A stretch of 56,699 nt of DNA from a bacterium (GTDB taxonomy: Bacteria > Patescibacteriota > Patescibacteriia > Patescibacteriales > JAKAJF01): assembly GCA_021788015.1 (NCBI GenBank), contig JAJYLD010000008.1, positions 1-56,699 of the forward strand, in the 5' to 3' direction. Below are positions 1 through 7,164 of this stretch, piece by piece. The position numbers and the translations under genes are program-made. Under the pieces are notes generated by a model. The model made no database searches, had not been told where the DNA came from, and saw only the letters and a program-made list of their open reading frames with translations. The number at the start of each line of letters is the position of its first letter. Within the stretch, counting starts at the first letter, position 1.

Positions 1-80
1 ACGCAATGGCCCTGTCTAAAATATTCCATATACCACCATTATACCCAAATTCACGAACAAAAGGACAGCGGGTGCTCTTC

Positions 81-105
81 ATCCCGCGGGCTTACGCCCG
101 GGGAT
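81..105. repeat. REP-like GC-rich hairpin
   Basis: The arms ATCCC-GC-GGGC and GCCC-G-GGGAT face each other around a TTAC loop, giving a compact GC-rich hairpin in an otherwise AT-rich spacer. It lies downstream of nrdG on the minus strand and has no U-tract directly after it, so it looks more like a dispersed palindromic repeat than a clean terminator. Positions 1-170 hold no gene I can support; a short minus-strand reading frame runs off the left edge from an ATG at 82. Confidence 0.5.
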
Positions 106-170
106 TTTCGAAGGTTTATTAAAAATTTGAGCATTATTTAAAAATTACAAAATTAAAAATTCAAAAATTT

Positions 171-938
171 TTATCCTCTAACGTCACATTTCTTTGCATA
201 CTTCTTCGCTATTTCCAGCATCTCTTTCATTTCTTTTTCCGAAAATCTGGCCTTATTTTGAAAATTTTTATTTACCAAATCCGTATCACTTTTAAAGAAT
301 TGCAAATACCATTTGTCCGCGCCCGCGATCAGCTTTCCCATCTCTTCGATGTCTTCTTTTTTATGCAAACTTGGTACAAGTGTCGTTCTGAATTCATACG
401 AAACGCCGCTCTCTTTTATTATTTTAATGCTTTTTTGTATATTTTCCAAATTTACCCCGTTAAATAGCTTTGCTCCGGCTTCGCCGGATTTAACGGGACG
501 AACCTTAACTCCGATCACTTCTTCATATTTATCCAGGGGCGCTTTGATATCCATGGCCAAATAATCGATTAATTTTTCTTCGAGAACTTTTTCAAGCATC
601 TCGGGATTGGTCCCGTTCGAGTCCAGTTTTATTTTAAAACCCGCGTCTTTTATTTTTTTGATGAAGTCGGGCAAATCTTTATGCAAAGTCGGCTCGCCTC
701 CGGTAATAACCACGCCGCTCAATTTTCCTTTGCGCGATTTCAAAAAAGCAAAGAGATCATCCTCTTTGATTCGGGAATGATCTCTTTGATATTTCAACTT
801 GCCTTCCTTTTCGGGCCAGACAAGCATAGGGTTATAACAAAATTGACAACGAAAATTGCATCCTTGCGTGAAAACGATGGCGGCCAATTCACCGGGGAAA
901 TCGATTAATGTCAATTTTTCTAAGCCGCCTATAATCAT
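171..938 (-). CDS. nrdG: Anaerobic ribonucleoside-triphosphate reductase activating protein (radical SAM)
   Basis: This 255-aa protein is a radical SAM activase. The N-terminus carries the cluster motif CNFRCQFC (CxxxCxxC) inside a 'FTQGCNFRC' context, followed by a GGEPTLH motif typical of radical SAM enzymes. By family knowledge it uses a 4Fe-4S cluster and S-adenosylmethionine to create the glycyl radical on NrdD, and it works in the cytoplasm without oxygen. It is the last gene of the leftward nrdR-nrdD-nrdG unit, about 100 bp after the small ORF that carries the glycyl-radical motif, which is its expected substrate. The length is near the usual 220-250 aa. No Shine-Dalgarno is visible ahead of the ATG, which is common in this window. 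Confidence 0.93.
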   Translation of the reverse strand: MIIGGLEKLTLIDFPGELAAIVFTQGCNFRCQFCYNPMLVWPEKEGKLKYQRDHSRIKEDDLFAFLKSRKGKLSGVVITGGEPTLHKDLPDFIKKIKDAGFKIKLDSNGTNPEMLEKVLEEKLIDYLAMDIKAPLDKYEEVIGVKVRPVKSGEAGAKLFNGVNLENIQKSIKIIKESGVSYEFRTTLVPSLHKKEDIEEMGKLIAGADKWYLQFFKSDTDLVNKNFQNKARFSEKEMKEMLEIAKKYAKKCDVRG

Positions 939-1044
939 ACACTAATTTAACGAATACTTACGAATGAAACGAATTAAAATTTCTTGTTTTGATTTTTTAA
1001 AATCATTTGTTTTTATTCGTGTTATATTCGTTGTCTTCGTGTTT

Positions 1045-1191
1045 CTATCCCTCGGATAACTGTTTATCGTAAGTCTTGCGGTCGACAAATTCGCTTTGTT
1101 TGCCCTTGTTCCAATTTTTAACCGGAGTAATCCAGCCCACGACTCGGCTGTAGACCGTGCATTCTTGTCTTTGTATTTGTTTTGGTGCCAT
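1045..1191 (-). CDS. Stand-alone glycyl-radical domain of class III RNR (48 aa)
   Basis: This 48-aa ORF is too short for the supplied track, which instead shows a shadow ORF at 942-1211. It reads MAPKQIQRQECTVYSRVVGW and continues with ITPVKNWNKGKQSEF and a DRK.Y end. The RVVGW segment around Gly19, followed by NWNKGK, matches the C-terminal glycyl-radical region of class III (NrdD) reductases, where the glycine carries the stable radical. The 693-aa NrdD encoded just upstream stops after its zinc-binding tail and lacks this motif, so the two ORFs together make one complete enzyme. About 200 bp of AT-rich filler with in-frame stops separates them. What is seen: the motif and its absence from NrdD. 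Inferred: the peptide docks into NrdD and is activated by NrdG. Confidence 0.85.
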   Translation of the reverse strand: MAPKQIQRQECTVYSRVVGWITPVKNWNKGKQSEFVDRKTYDKQLSEG

Positions 1192-1392
1192 ATGATTTTT
1201 TTATTATTCAAGTTTATTTTATTTTTCTTGAATAATTCGATTTAAAAATTTTTTACTTTTTAAAATCAATTTAATTTCCAATTTCTAATTTTTAATTTCT
1301 AAACAATAACAATTTTTAAATTTTCAAAACTTTAAAATTTAATCATTAAAAATTGTTTAAAAATTTAAAATTGAAAATTATTCCCTCGCACG
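1192..1392. repeat. AT-rich spacer of repeated words between the two nrdD parts
   Basis: This spacer is built almost only from words such as TTTTTAATTTCTAAAC, TTTAAAATTT and AAAATTGTTTAAAA, present in both orientations so that the strands can fold back on each other. The same words fill spacers near 3480-3600, 18300-18450, 25340-25450, 29230-29370, 33030-33100 and 35140-35235. No gene, promoter or clear terminator is visible in it. Confidence 0.6.
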
Positions 1393-3474
1393 TTAACATT
1401 CCACACAGCCTTTTACATCTTCTAAACCGTCGTCAATTACCATAACTCCTTCTTTGTATCCCATCTCTTCATCGCATTTCGGGCAATATTTATGCTCGCC
1501 CGACAAATAGCCGTGCTTGGGACAGATCGAAAAGGTGGGGCTGATTGTATAATAGGGCAATTTGTAATTTTCCGCGATTTTTTTCACCAGTCTTTTGCAA
1601 TTTTCCGGATCATCGATTCTTTCGCCCAAGAAACCGTGCAAAACCGTGCCGCCGGTATATTTCGTTTGCAATTCGTCTTGCAAATCCAAAGCTTCAAAAA
1701 TATCGTTCGTAAAACCGACGGGGAGGTGGGTCGAATTGGTGTAATACGGATCCGCTCCGCGTCTTACCGCTTCTTCGTTGCCGACGATTATGTCCGGATA
1801 CAATTCTTTGTCTTTCTTGGCGAAACGATAACCGGCGCCTTCGGCCGGAGAAGCTTCGAGATTGTATAAGTTGTTGGTTTCATTTTGATAATCCATCAAT
1901 TTGTTGCGCATAAAATCCAAAATTTCCAAAGCGAATTCTTTGCCTTCTTTCGCGGCTATGTTCGTGCCCAGCAAATTGACAACGGCTTCGTTCATGCCGT
2001 TGATCCCGATGGTGTTAAAATGGTTTTGCCAATAAGTTCCGAATCGCTTATGAATGTCATCTAGATAAAATTTTGAATAAGGATAAAGGCCGTCTACCGT
2101 AAATCTTTCGATTATTTTCCGTTTTATTTCCAAACTTTCTTTGGCCATATCCATGAGTTTTCCCAATTTCTTTTTAAATTCGTTTTTGTCTTTGGAGAGA
2201 TGACCGATTCTCGCCAAGTTAATCGTAACAACGCCCAAGCTGCCGGTCAAAGGGTTGGCGCCGAACAAACCGCCGCCGCGTTTTCTCAGCTCCCTGTTGT
2301 CGAGTCGCAAACGGCAGCACATACTGCGGGCGTCGTCGCGTTTCATGTCCGAATTGATGAAATTGGAGAAATAAGGAATGCCGTATTTTGCCGTCATCTC
2401 CCAGACCGGTTTCAATACAGGATTGTCCCAGTCGAAATTTTTATCGATATTGTAAGTCGGAATCGGAAAAGCGAACACGCGCCCGGTGGCGTCTCCTTCA
2501 AGCATGACTTCGGCAAAGGCTTTGTTGAACATGTCTATTTCCTGTTGAAATTCTTTATATTTCTCCGGCATATATTTGCCGCCGATGATGACATGCTCTT
2601 CTCCGGTTTGTTCGGAAGGAATGACGTCCAAAGTGACATTGATGAACGGAGTCTGAAAGCCGACGCGAGTGGGAACGTTTACGTTAAACAAAAATTCCTG
2701 CAAGCATTGTTTCACTTCTCTGAAAGTCAAATCGTCATAACGAATAAAAGGCGCCAAATAAGTATCGAAATTGGCGAATGCTTGCGCTCCGGCCGCTTCG
2801 CCCTGCAATGTGTAAAGGAAATTGACGATTTGCCCGAGAGTGCTTCGAAAATGTTTCGGCGGTTTGGATTGCACTTTTTCGCTGACGCCGGCGAATCCTC
2901 GTAGCAACAGATCTTTTAAATCCCAGCCGCAACAATAAGGAGCGAGCATGCCGAGGTCATGGATATGAAAATCGCCGTTGATATGCGCGTCCCGGATTTC
3001 CTGGGGGTAAAGTTTATTCAGCCAGTAGCGGGCGGACACGGAAGAGGCTATATAATTATTCAAACCTTGCACGGAAAAACTCATGTTCGAGTTTTCCTTG
3101 AGACGCCAATCCGCTTGGCCCAAATAATCCCGCATTAATTTTTCCTCGTCGATTTTCCGATTCAATTCGCGAAGCTGGCGATGTTGCTCGCGGTAAATGA
3201 TATAGGCCTTAGCCGCTTTGGCCTGTTTGTTATTGATCAAAATATCTTCGACAATGTCCTGAATTTCTTCAACCGCCGGTATTGATCGCGAATGAAATTT
3301 TTCATTAAGCCTCTTCAGGGTTTGGGAAGCCAAATCCATGGCGAGTTTTTCATCCCTGGTGCCGACGGCTTCCAAGGCTTTAAAAATGGCTTTGGAGATT
3401 TTTTCTTCGTTGAAATCGACGATTTCTCCGGAGCGCTTGATAATTTTCGTGATTGAGTTCTGCATGGGGAACAA
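1393..3474 (-). CDS. nrdD: Anaerobic ribonucleoside-triphosphate reductase, catalytic body lacking the glycyl-radical end
   Basis: This 693-aa protein is a class III ribonucleotide reductase that makes deoxyribonucleotides without oxygen. An ATP-cone regulatory domain spans about residues 5-100. The barrel follows, with the family motif SMCCRLRLDNRELR (Cys386/387) and the conserved GANPLTGSLGVVTINL block. A zinc-binding tail (CPKH...CPKC, about 651-667) sits near the end. The protein then stops at ...GCVEC, where family members normally continue into a RVxGY-type glycyl-radical motif; that motif is on the separate 48-aa ORF downstream. The ATG at codon 4 (MQNSITK) is an equally good start. 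It lies downstream of nrdR, and the operon carries NrdR boxes at its promoter. Confidence 0.95.
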   Translation of the reverse strand: MFPMQNSITKIIKRSGEIVDFNEEKISKAIFKALEAVGTRDEKLAMDLASQTLKRLNEKFHSRSIPAVEEIQDIVEDILINNKQAKAAKAYIIYREQHRQLRELNRKIDEEKLMRDYLGQADWRLKENSNMSFSVQGLNNYIASSVSARYWLNKLYPQEIRDAHINGDFHIHDLGMLAPYCCGWDLKDLLLRGFAGVSEKVQSKPPKHFRSTLGQIVNFLYTLQGEAAGAQAFANFDTYLAPFIRYDDLTFREVKQCLQEFLFNVNVPTRVGFQTPFINVTLDVIPSEQTGEEHVIIGGKYMPEKYKEFQQEIDMFNKAFAEVMLEGDATGRVFAFPIPTYNIDKNFDWDNPVLKPVWEMTAKYGIPYFSNFINSDMKRDDARSMCCRLRLDNRELRKRGGGLFGANPLTGSLGVVTINLARIGHLSKDKNEFKKKLGKLMDMAKESLEIKRKIIERFTVDGLYPYSKFYLDDIHKRFGTYWQNHFNTIGINGMNEAVVNLLGTNIAAKEGKEFALEILDFMRNKLMDYQNETNNLYNLEASPAEGAGYRFAKKDKELYPDIIVGNEEAVRRGADPYYTNSTHLPVGFTNDIFEALDLQDELQTKYTGGTVLHGFLGERIDDPENCKRLVKKIAENYKLPYYTISPTFSICPKHGYLSGEHKYCPKCDEEMGYKEGVMVIDDGLEDVKGCVEC

Positions 3475-3598
3475 AATAATTTATAATTTCTAATTTTTAA
3501 TTTTTAAACAATTTTTAATGATTCAATTTTAAAACTTTTTCATTGAAAATTGGAAATTGTTTGAAAATTGCAAACTGAAAATTGAAAATCTTTTATTT

Positions 3599-4078
3599 TT
3601 ATTTGCTTTTTTTATAACCCGTCTTTTTCTCTTTCATCAACTTGTTCAGTTCTCTTCGAAACGTATGGACGTCTTTGAAGGATTCGTAGACGCTCGCAAA
3701 CCGGATATAGGCGACTTGATCGATTTTTTTGAGGTGCTTCATGACAAGCTGGCCGATTTGATTCGAGGTTACTTCGTTTTTGCCGATGATTTGCAAGTCC
3801 CGTTCGATCGCGTTTACCAGTTTTTTAAAGTTATCTTCCGTTATCGGCCTCTTTTCAAGCGCCTTGTGCAGCCCTTTTGTCAATTTTTCCCGCGAATAGG
3901 TTTCTTTTTTGCCGTCGCGCTTGATTACGGCCAAATCGAGAATTTCGATTTCTTCGTAAGTCGAGAAGCGAAAGCCGCACTTAAGACATTCTCGCCTGCG
4001 CCTTATGGCCGAGCCGTCGATAACGACGCGGGAATCGATTACTTTTGTGTCATTATGATGACAAACTGGGCACTTCAT
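3599..4078 (-). CDS. nrdR: Transcriptional repressor NrdR
   Basis: This 159-aa protein is the usual NrdR length. It opens with a zinc ribbon (MKCPVCHH ... CLKCGFRFSTYE) that binds DNA, followed by an ATP-cone domain (about residues 48-138, KRDGKKETYSREKL...) that senses ATP/dATP. By family knowledge it represses ribonucleotide reductase genes through paired 16-bp boxes. Two such boxes lie in this operon's own promoter at 4527-4575, so the gene is probably autoregulated together with nrdD. The start ATG directly abuts a repeat element (4079-4303) that forms the last part of a roughly 500-nt leader. Confidence 0.96.
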   Translation of the reverse strand: MKCPVCHHNDTKVIDSRVVIDGSAIRRRRECLKCGFRFSTYEEIEILDLAVIKRDGKKETYSREKLTKGLHKALEKRPITEDNFKKLVNAIERDLQIIGKNEVTSNQIGQLVMKHLKKIDQVAYIRFASVYESFKDVHTFRRELNKLMKEKKTGYKKSK

Positions 4079-4303
4079 CCCGTTAGAAGCAGACCCCGGT
4101 AGTACACCTCGTAAACTCGGTGACTACGGGGCGAGACGTAGTTAAAAATAAGTTTTGTGCGATAGAACTTGTTCCGTAGTCAGATCCGATAGGATTTACG
4201 GTTTGGGATCGTGATCGTTTGATTTGCATAAATCATTATAAATTTACGAATCCTTAAACTTACTTTATTCTTTCCTGCTAAAGCGACCTCGACTTCTAAC
4301 GGG
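4079..4303 (-). mobile_element. Start-codon-abutting MITE-like repeat, copy 1 (upstream of nrdR)
   Basis: This 225-bp element is bounded by CCCGTTAGAAG at 4079 and its reverse complement CTTCTAACGGG at 4293-4303. It is flanked by TTCAT on both sides (4074-4078 and 4305-4309), which reads ATGAA on the gene strand; the left copy contains the nrdR start codon. The interior matches copy 2 (40607-40895) over a long stretch, including GACTACG.GGCGAGA and CAGAACTTGT.CCGTAG-like blocks. It has no ORF. On the gene strand the interior can form GACTACGG/CCGTAGTC and AAATCC/GGATCT-type helices. It could be a MITE, a structured leader RNA, or both. Confidence 0.7.
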
Positions 4304-4442
4304 ATTCATATATTAAACACGAAGTTTAATAATATCACACGAAAGATAACGAATTATATTTCATCTTTATCTGATTTGCGCCAATCCCATTCGTTGCTTT
4401 CGTGTACTATTCGTCTTGTTCGTGCTTATTGGCTTCGCCAAT

Positions 4443-4506
4443 AAAAAAAACACCTATCTTTCAACCTTAAAAATCCTTTTCGAAGGGACCATTTAGAATA
4501 AGTGTT
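4443..4506 (-). terminator. Intrinsic terminator / possible attenuator in the nrdR leader
   Basis: On the minus strand AACACTTATT pairs with GATAGGTGTT (10 bp with G-U pairs) around a 38-nt loop, followed directly by a run of T residues. It lies just downstream of the NrdR boxes and upstream of nrdR. A 12-codon ORF (MVPSKRIFKVER) lies within the loop and 3' arm. It could attenuate the operon or end a short independent RNA. Confidence 0.55.
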
Positions 4507-4526
4507 TAAACCTCCACCGCCTTAAA

Positions 4527-4575
4527 AGTCTATATCTAGTGCTTCTATTCCGCTCCGTACCACTAGATATTGTAT
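4527..4575 (-). promoter_or_regulatory. Tandem NrdR boxes
   Basis: Two 16-bp sites resemble the known NrdR box consensus ACACWATATATWGTGT: AGTCTATATCTAGTGC (4527-4542) and CCACTAGATATTGTAT (4560-4575). Each matches at about 12 of 16 positions. Their centres are 33 bp apart, close to three helical turns, as expected for co-operative NrdR binding. They sit directly downstream of the -10 element of the promoter at 4585-4612, so bound NrdR would block transcription start. Confidence 0.85.
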
Positions 4576-4584
4576 TATATTTTC

Positions 4585-4612
4585 ATTATATCACAGGAAA
4601 TACATATGTCAA
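4585..4612 (-). promoter_or_regulatory. Sigma-70 promoter of the nrdR-nrdD-nrdG operon
   Basis: The minus strand has TTGACA, a 16-bp spacer and TATAAT, a full consensus promoter. Transcription would start near 4577, inside the NrdR-box region, and run leftward through a leader of about 500 nt to nrdR. A single DnaA-like 9-mer (TTATCCACA on the minus strand, about 4709-4718) lies upstream. The rest of 4613-4785 shows nothing else I can support. Confidence 0.85.
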
Positions 4613-4785
4613 TACGGGTCAAGCGCTTATTTTCCCCTTATTTTTCAAGGGTTTTGATTCGAAAGTTAGAACATGTTCGGCGTGATTTACAATCCATTTC
4701 AAAAACCGCTGTGGATAAGTGGAAAAGATCAAAAAAGCCACAGTTTTCTATGGCTTTATTTTTTGAGATACGGGCCAAGAACTAC

Positions 4786-6060
4786 TCAATTCTTTTTAAC
4801 AGGACGATTAATATAATTTATAATCCTTTTTAATCGTGACATTTCTTGTTCTTTGTCAGTTTTTGATTCTTTGGGGTGCAGACTCCCCTGTAAAATGCTT
4901 TTTGGTTTGCCTTCTTTGTCTTTTAAACCCATGTGATATTCTGGATTGGGCAATTTACGTGACAATTTTTTTATGGCGTTCATTTTTAATAATTTTTCTG
5001 TTTTTCCTCCGAAACTTATATTTTCCTCATCCTGAGTTTCATATAACCCTATTCTTTTCGGCAAAGCGATATTTCTGGATTTAAGGTCGATCAGTAATTG
5101 TCGAAAGGCCCGAAAGAATGAATCGTAAAAATAACGCTGGCCTCTTTCCGTACTTCCTAAAATATCTGTCGGAAAGCCTGTTTCGCCCACTTCGTATTCC
5201 ATGCCTAAAGCGGCCAATTGTTCAAATACTTTTTTAAGAGGATTGAGTTGCTTAAAAGCCTTTTTTCCTTTCAGCGGGTTATGCCAAAATCCAGGATAAA
5301 AATCAACAGATACCCTATCAAAATTTTCTTTTAACATTAACTTATAACGAGCGATGAAATCGGAAACTTTCGGCAAACCGACAGTTTTGGCAATTCGATC
5401 ATTAACATTGCTTACGATAAGGCTGGTTGAAATTTTTAGGTCGGGCTGAGTTCTGCTTAATTCATTTCGTACGATGCCGGTAATTTTAGGAATGTCCTTT
5501 ATATCTACATATTTAGATAGCAAGGAATGGTTAATTTCATTAAATATTTGGGCGGCCTTAATTTTTACATTTGCTTGTCCCAATGTTTCGCCGACACTAC
5601 GCACATATTCTTCGTATGCTTTAAAAAATTTTTCCTTATCATTGCGATACAGCTTGGCCGCCCATTCCGGCGGATTGGACAAGACTAATGTCGGCGGCTC
5701 TAAACCGGCCTCTTCCATAGCTTTAATCGCTCCGATATACCGGTCCAAAAAATTTTTATCGGTTACTCCCGGTTGAGGAGCAACATCTTTCCAGTCCCAA
5801 TCAAATCTAATGGAGGATATCCCATGATCCTTCATTTCTTTGTAGAGTTCATATTCATCTTCGACAGAAACCGCATCCGGATACCTTAGATTATGATCTG
5901 TTACATATATCTCGACATTCGGCGATTCACCCTTAAATTGCTCATTACTATCCTCGTGTTTCTTGTCTTTCGTATTAATATCAGTTCCCTTTTCTTGTTT
6001 GGCTTGATCCTGTTTAGGGTGCGGCTCTTGTAGAGGAAATTGTTCAGCGGGATTTTTCAT
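4786..6060 (-). CDS. Predicted clan GH-A glycoside hydrolase-like protein (424 aa)
   Basis: The first ~48 residues are polar and Lys/Glu/Gln-rich, with no signal peptide or membrane segment. From about residue 50 the pattern suggests a TIM barrel of the GH-A glycosidase clan. IFNEIN (Asn174-Glu175) resembles the acid/base Asn-Glu pair at strand 4, and EVGETGFPT (Glu293) resembles the nucleophile at strand 7. Further barrel-like features are FDWDW near 86-90 and VSVDFYPGFW near 250. The substrate and exact family are not recognised. Without a secretion signal it would be cytoplasmic, or exported by another route. It sits alone between the nrdR leader and the toxin-antitoxin pair. Confidence 0.6.
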   Translation of the reverse strand: MKNPAEQFPLQEPHPKQDQAKQEKGTDINTKDKKHEDSNEQFKGESPNVEIYVTDHNLRYPDAVSVEDEYELYKEMKDHGISSIRFDWDWKDVAPQPGVTDKNFLDRYIGAIKAMEEAGLEPPTLVLSNPPEWAAKLYRNDKEKFFKAYEEYVRSVGETLGQANVKIKAAQIFNEINHSLLSKYVDIKDIPKITGIVRNELSRTQPDLKISTSLIVSNVNDRIAKTVGLPKVSDFIARYKLMLKENFDRVSVDFYPGFWHNPLKGKKAFKQLNPLKKVFEQLAALGMEYEVGETGFPTDILGSTERGQRYFYDSFFRAFRQLLIDLKSRNIALPKRIGLYETQDEENISFGGKTEKLLKMNAIKKLSRKLPNPEYHMGLKDKEGKPKSILQGSLHPKESKTDKEQEMSRLKRIINYINRPVKKN

Positions 6061-6180
6061 TTTTCCAAATAAATTTTTTAAGACTTGTTGGCCATGCTCA
6101 GCATGTAGCCATACCGCAAGGCATCATAAATCATAAATGACTGAATTATTTACTGACCCTCGTTTTGCATTCATTCGTCG

Positions 6181-6210
6181 CGGCAGAATCTCCCGAAAGG
6201 GATTCTGCCG
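6181..6210. repeat. Perfect-arm hairpin repeat
   Basis: CGGCAGAATC pairs with GATTCTGCCG around a short loop that can itself pair (CCCGAAAGGG). A T-run follows on the plus strand, but no plus-strand gene lies upstream, so it is more likely a dispersed palindrome than a working terminator. It lies in the 285-bp gap between the glycosidase-like gene and doc. Confidence 0.5.
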
Positions 6211-6233
6211 GTTTTTAATTTTTGTTTTTCTGG

Positions 6234-6283
6234 ATTCCCGCCTTCGCTCGCCTCGCTGACGCTATGGCAAAGCAGGCGGGAAT
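6234..6283. repeat. ATTCCCGCCT inverted repeat
   Basis: ATTCCCGCCT (6234-6243) and AGGCGGGAAT (6274-6283) form a 10-bp stem around a GC-rich centre. This type of palindrome (TTCCCGCCT...AGGCGGGAATGACA) is familiar as a dispersed intergenic repeat in many bacteria. It carries no ORF. Confidence 0.5.
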
Positions 6284-6345
6284 GACAGTTTAAAATGCTT
6301 ATTTTATTATACCAAATCCAGATAAGTTTTTTCTAAAAACGAAAA

Positions 6346-6774
6346 CTATCTCTCAACCATATACGTTTTTAAAAACGTCTCGATCGCGCTTAATGTCGCA
6401 TCTTTCAATTTCGGATTACTCTCCGCTACCCATTTGGCAAAATTATAAAGTTCCTGATTATCAACCTTGATCCATTTTTGATTTATGTATAAAAAATAAA
6501 ATAAAGTGGTCATAGCAATCCGCTTGTTGCCGTTTTGAAAAGGATGATTTTTAATCATGAGATAAAAAAGTATCGCCGCCTTTTTTAGTAGCCCCGGATA
6601 TAATTGTCTTCCGCCAAATGACTGAAAAGGCGCTTCAATTGATCGTTCAAGAGCGTTCGTGTAGCGCGTGCTGAAATCTGGAATCGGTTCGGACCATTCC
6701 ATAGTTTCCTGTGCAAGGACATGTGCAACGTATTCGACGGATTTTATGGTCAATTTATATATCAGCATAATCAT
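6346..6774 (-). CDS. Doc-type (Fic family) toxin
   Basis: This 142-aa protein contains the Fic/Doc core HPFQNGNKRIA near residues 75-85, inside an all-helical domain that starts with a LTIKSVEYVAHVLAQ segment like other death-on-curing proteins. Doc proteins use this motif to phosphorylate elongation factor Tu, whereas Fic proteins AMPylate targets; the GNKR ending favours the Doc type. It overlaps the upstream HTH gene by ATGA, so the two are translationally coupled as a toxin-antitoxin pair. The length is close to the usual 125-140 aa. The target is inferred from family membership only. Confidence 0.85.
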   Translation of the reverse strand: MIMLIYKLTIKSVEYVAHVLAQETMEWSEPIPDFSTRYTNALERSIEAPFQSFGGRQLYPGLLKKAAILFYLMIKNHPFQNGNKRIAMTTLFYFLYINQKWIKVDNQELYNFAKWVAESNPKLKDATLSAIETFLKTYMVER

Positions 6775-7052
6775 TCTTTGCCAAGAAGACGGAGGGTTTC
6801 TCCATATTCTTTAACGACTTTTTCAACCGCTTTATTTATTTCCTTTTTCTTTTCATCAGTCAAAATTTTTGAATTGCTTTTCTTTAAAATATCACTAACG
6901 TCATCCATGGAAATAGCATAATTTCTTCCTATTTTCTCGGCCGGAATTTCTCCTTTTTTTATTTTTTTAAATACGGCTATGCGACTGATTTTTAGCATTT
7001 TAGCCAATTCAACTATGGATATATAAACCGTCTTTTTCCCCTTATTTTCCAT
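6771..7052 (-). CDS. HTH (excisionase/MerR-like) antitoxin partner of Doc
   Basis: This 93-aa protein has an N-terminal helix-turn-helix of the HTH_17/excisionase type (VYISIVELAKMLKISRIAVFKKIKKGEIPAEKIGRNY shape, about residues 9-45). A Lys/Glu-rich helical tail from about 50 to 93 could block the toxin's nucleotide site. Its stop overlaps the doc start. The operator-like GTTAAC repeats directly upstream fit autoregulation. This is a different antitoxin fold from the classical Phd, so naming is by context. Confidence 0.75.
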   Translation of the reverse strand: MENKGKKTVYISIVELAKMLKISRIAVFKKIKKGEIPAEKIGRNYAISMDDVSDILKKSNSKILTDEKKKEINKAVEKVVKEYGETLRLLGKE

Positions 7053-7061
7053 ATTTATTAT

Positions 7062-7101
7062 GTTAACCTTATTTATATAATTAGGTTAACATATGTTAAC
7101 C
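7062..7101 (-). promoter_or_regulatory. Operator/promoter of the HTH-Doc operon
   Basis: Three GTTAAC(C) half-sites occur in 40 bp: GTTAACCT (7062-7069) and AGGTTAAC (7083-7090) as an inverted pair, and GTTAACC again at 7095-7101. On the minus strand TTAACA, 16 bp and TATAAA form a plausible promoter that overlaps these sites, so the HTH protein could repress its own operon by covering the -35 and -10 regions. Confidence 0.6.
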
Positions 7102-7112
7102 ATATAGTCAAA

Positions 7113-7144
7113 CACAAAAAAACGAGGCATTTTTTCCTCGTTTT
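7113..7144 (-). terminator. Intrinsic terminator after ftsZ
   Basis: On the minus strand the arms AAAACGAGG and CCTCGTTTT pair around a short A-rich loop and run straight into a T-tract. It lies about 20 bp after the ftsZ stop and separates ftsZ from the toxin-antitoxin operon. Confidence 0.8.
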
Positions 7145-7164
7145 GATTAATAAAAAGTAGTAAT

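Noticed and set aside
1-82. Minus-strand frame from an ATG at 82 reading off the left edge (MKSTRCPFVREFGYNGGIWN...)
   Set aside because: Only 27 codons are visible and the ATG abuts a palindromic repeat; a plus-strand frame through the same bases is also open. Not enough to call a gene.
942-1211. 89-aa minus-strand ORF in the track
   Set aside because: It is a shadow in another frame of the 48-aa glycyl-radical ORF and does not look like a conserved protein.
4709-4718. Consensus DnaA box (TTATCCACA on the minus strand)
   Set aside because: A single 9-mer with no cluster or AT-rich unwinding region is not evidence for an origin; it may still matter for nrd control.
4570-4833. 87-aa plus-strand ORF
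   Set aside because: It covers the NrdR promoter and the end of the glycosidase-like gene and has a random-looking composition.
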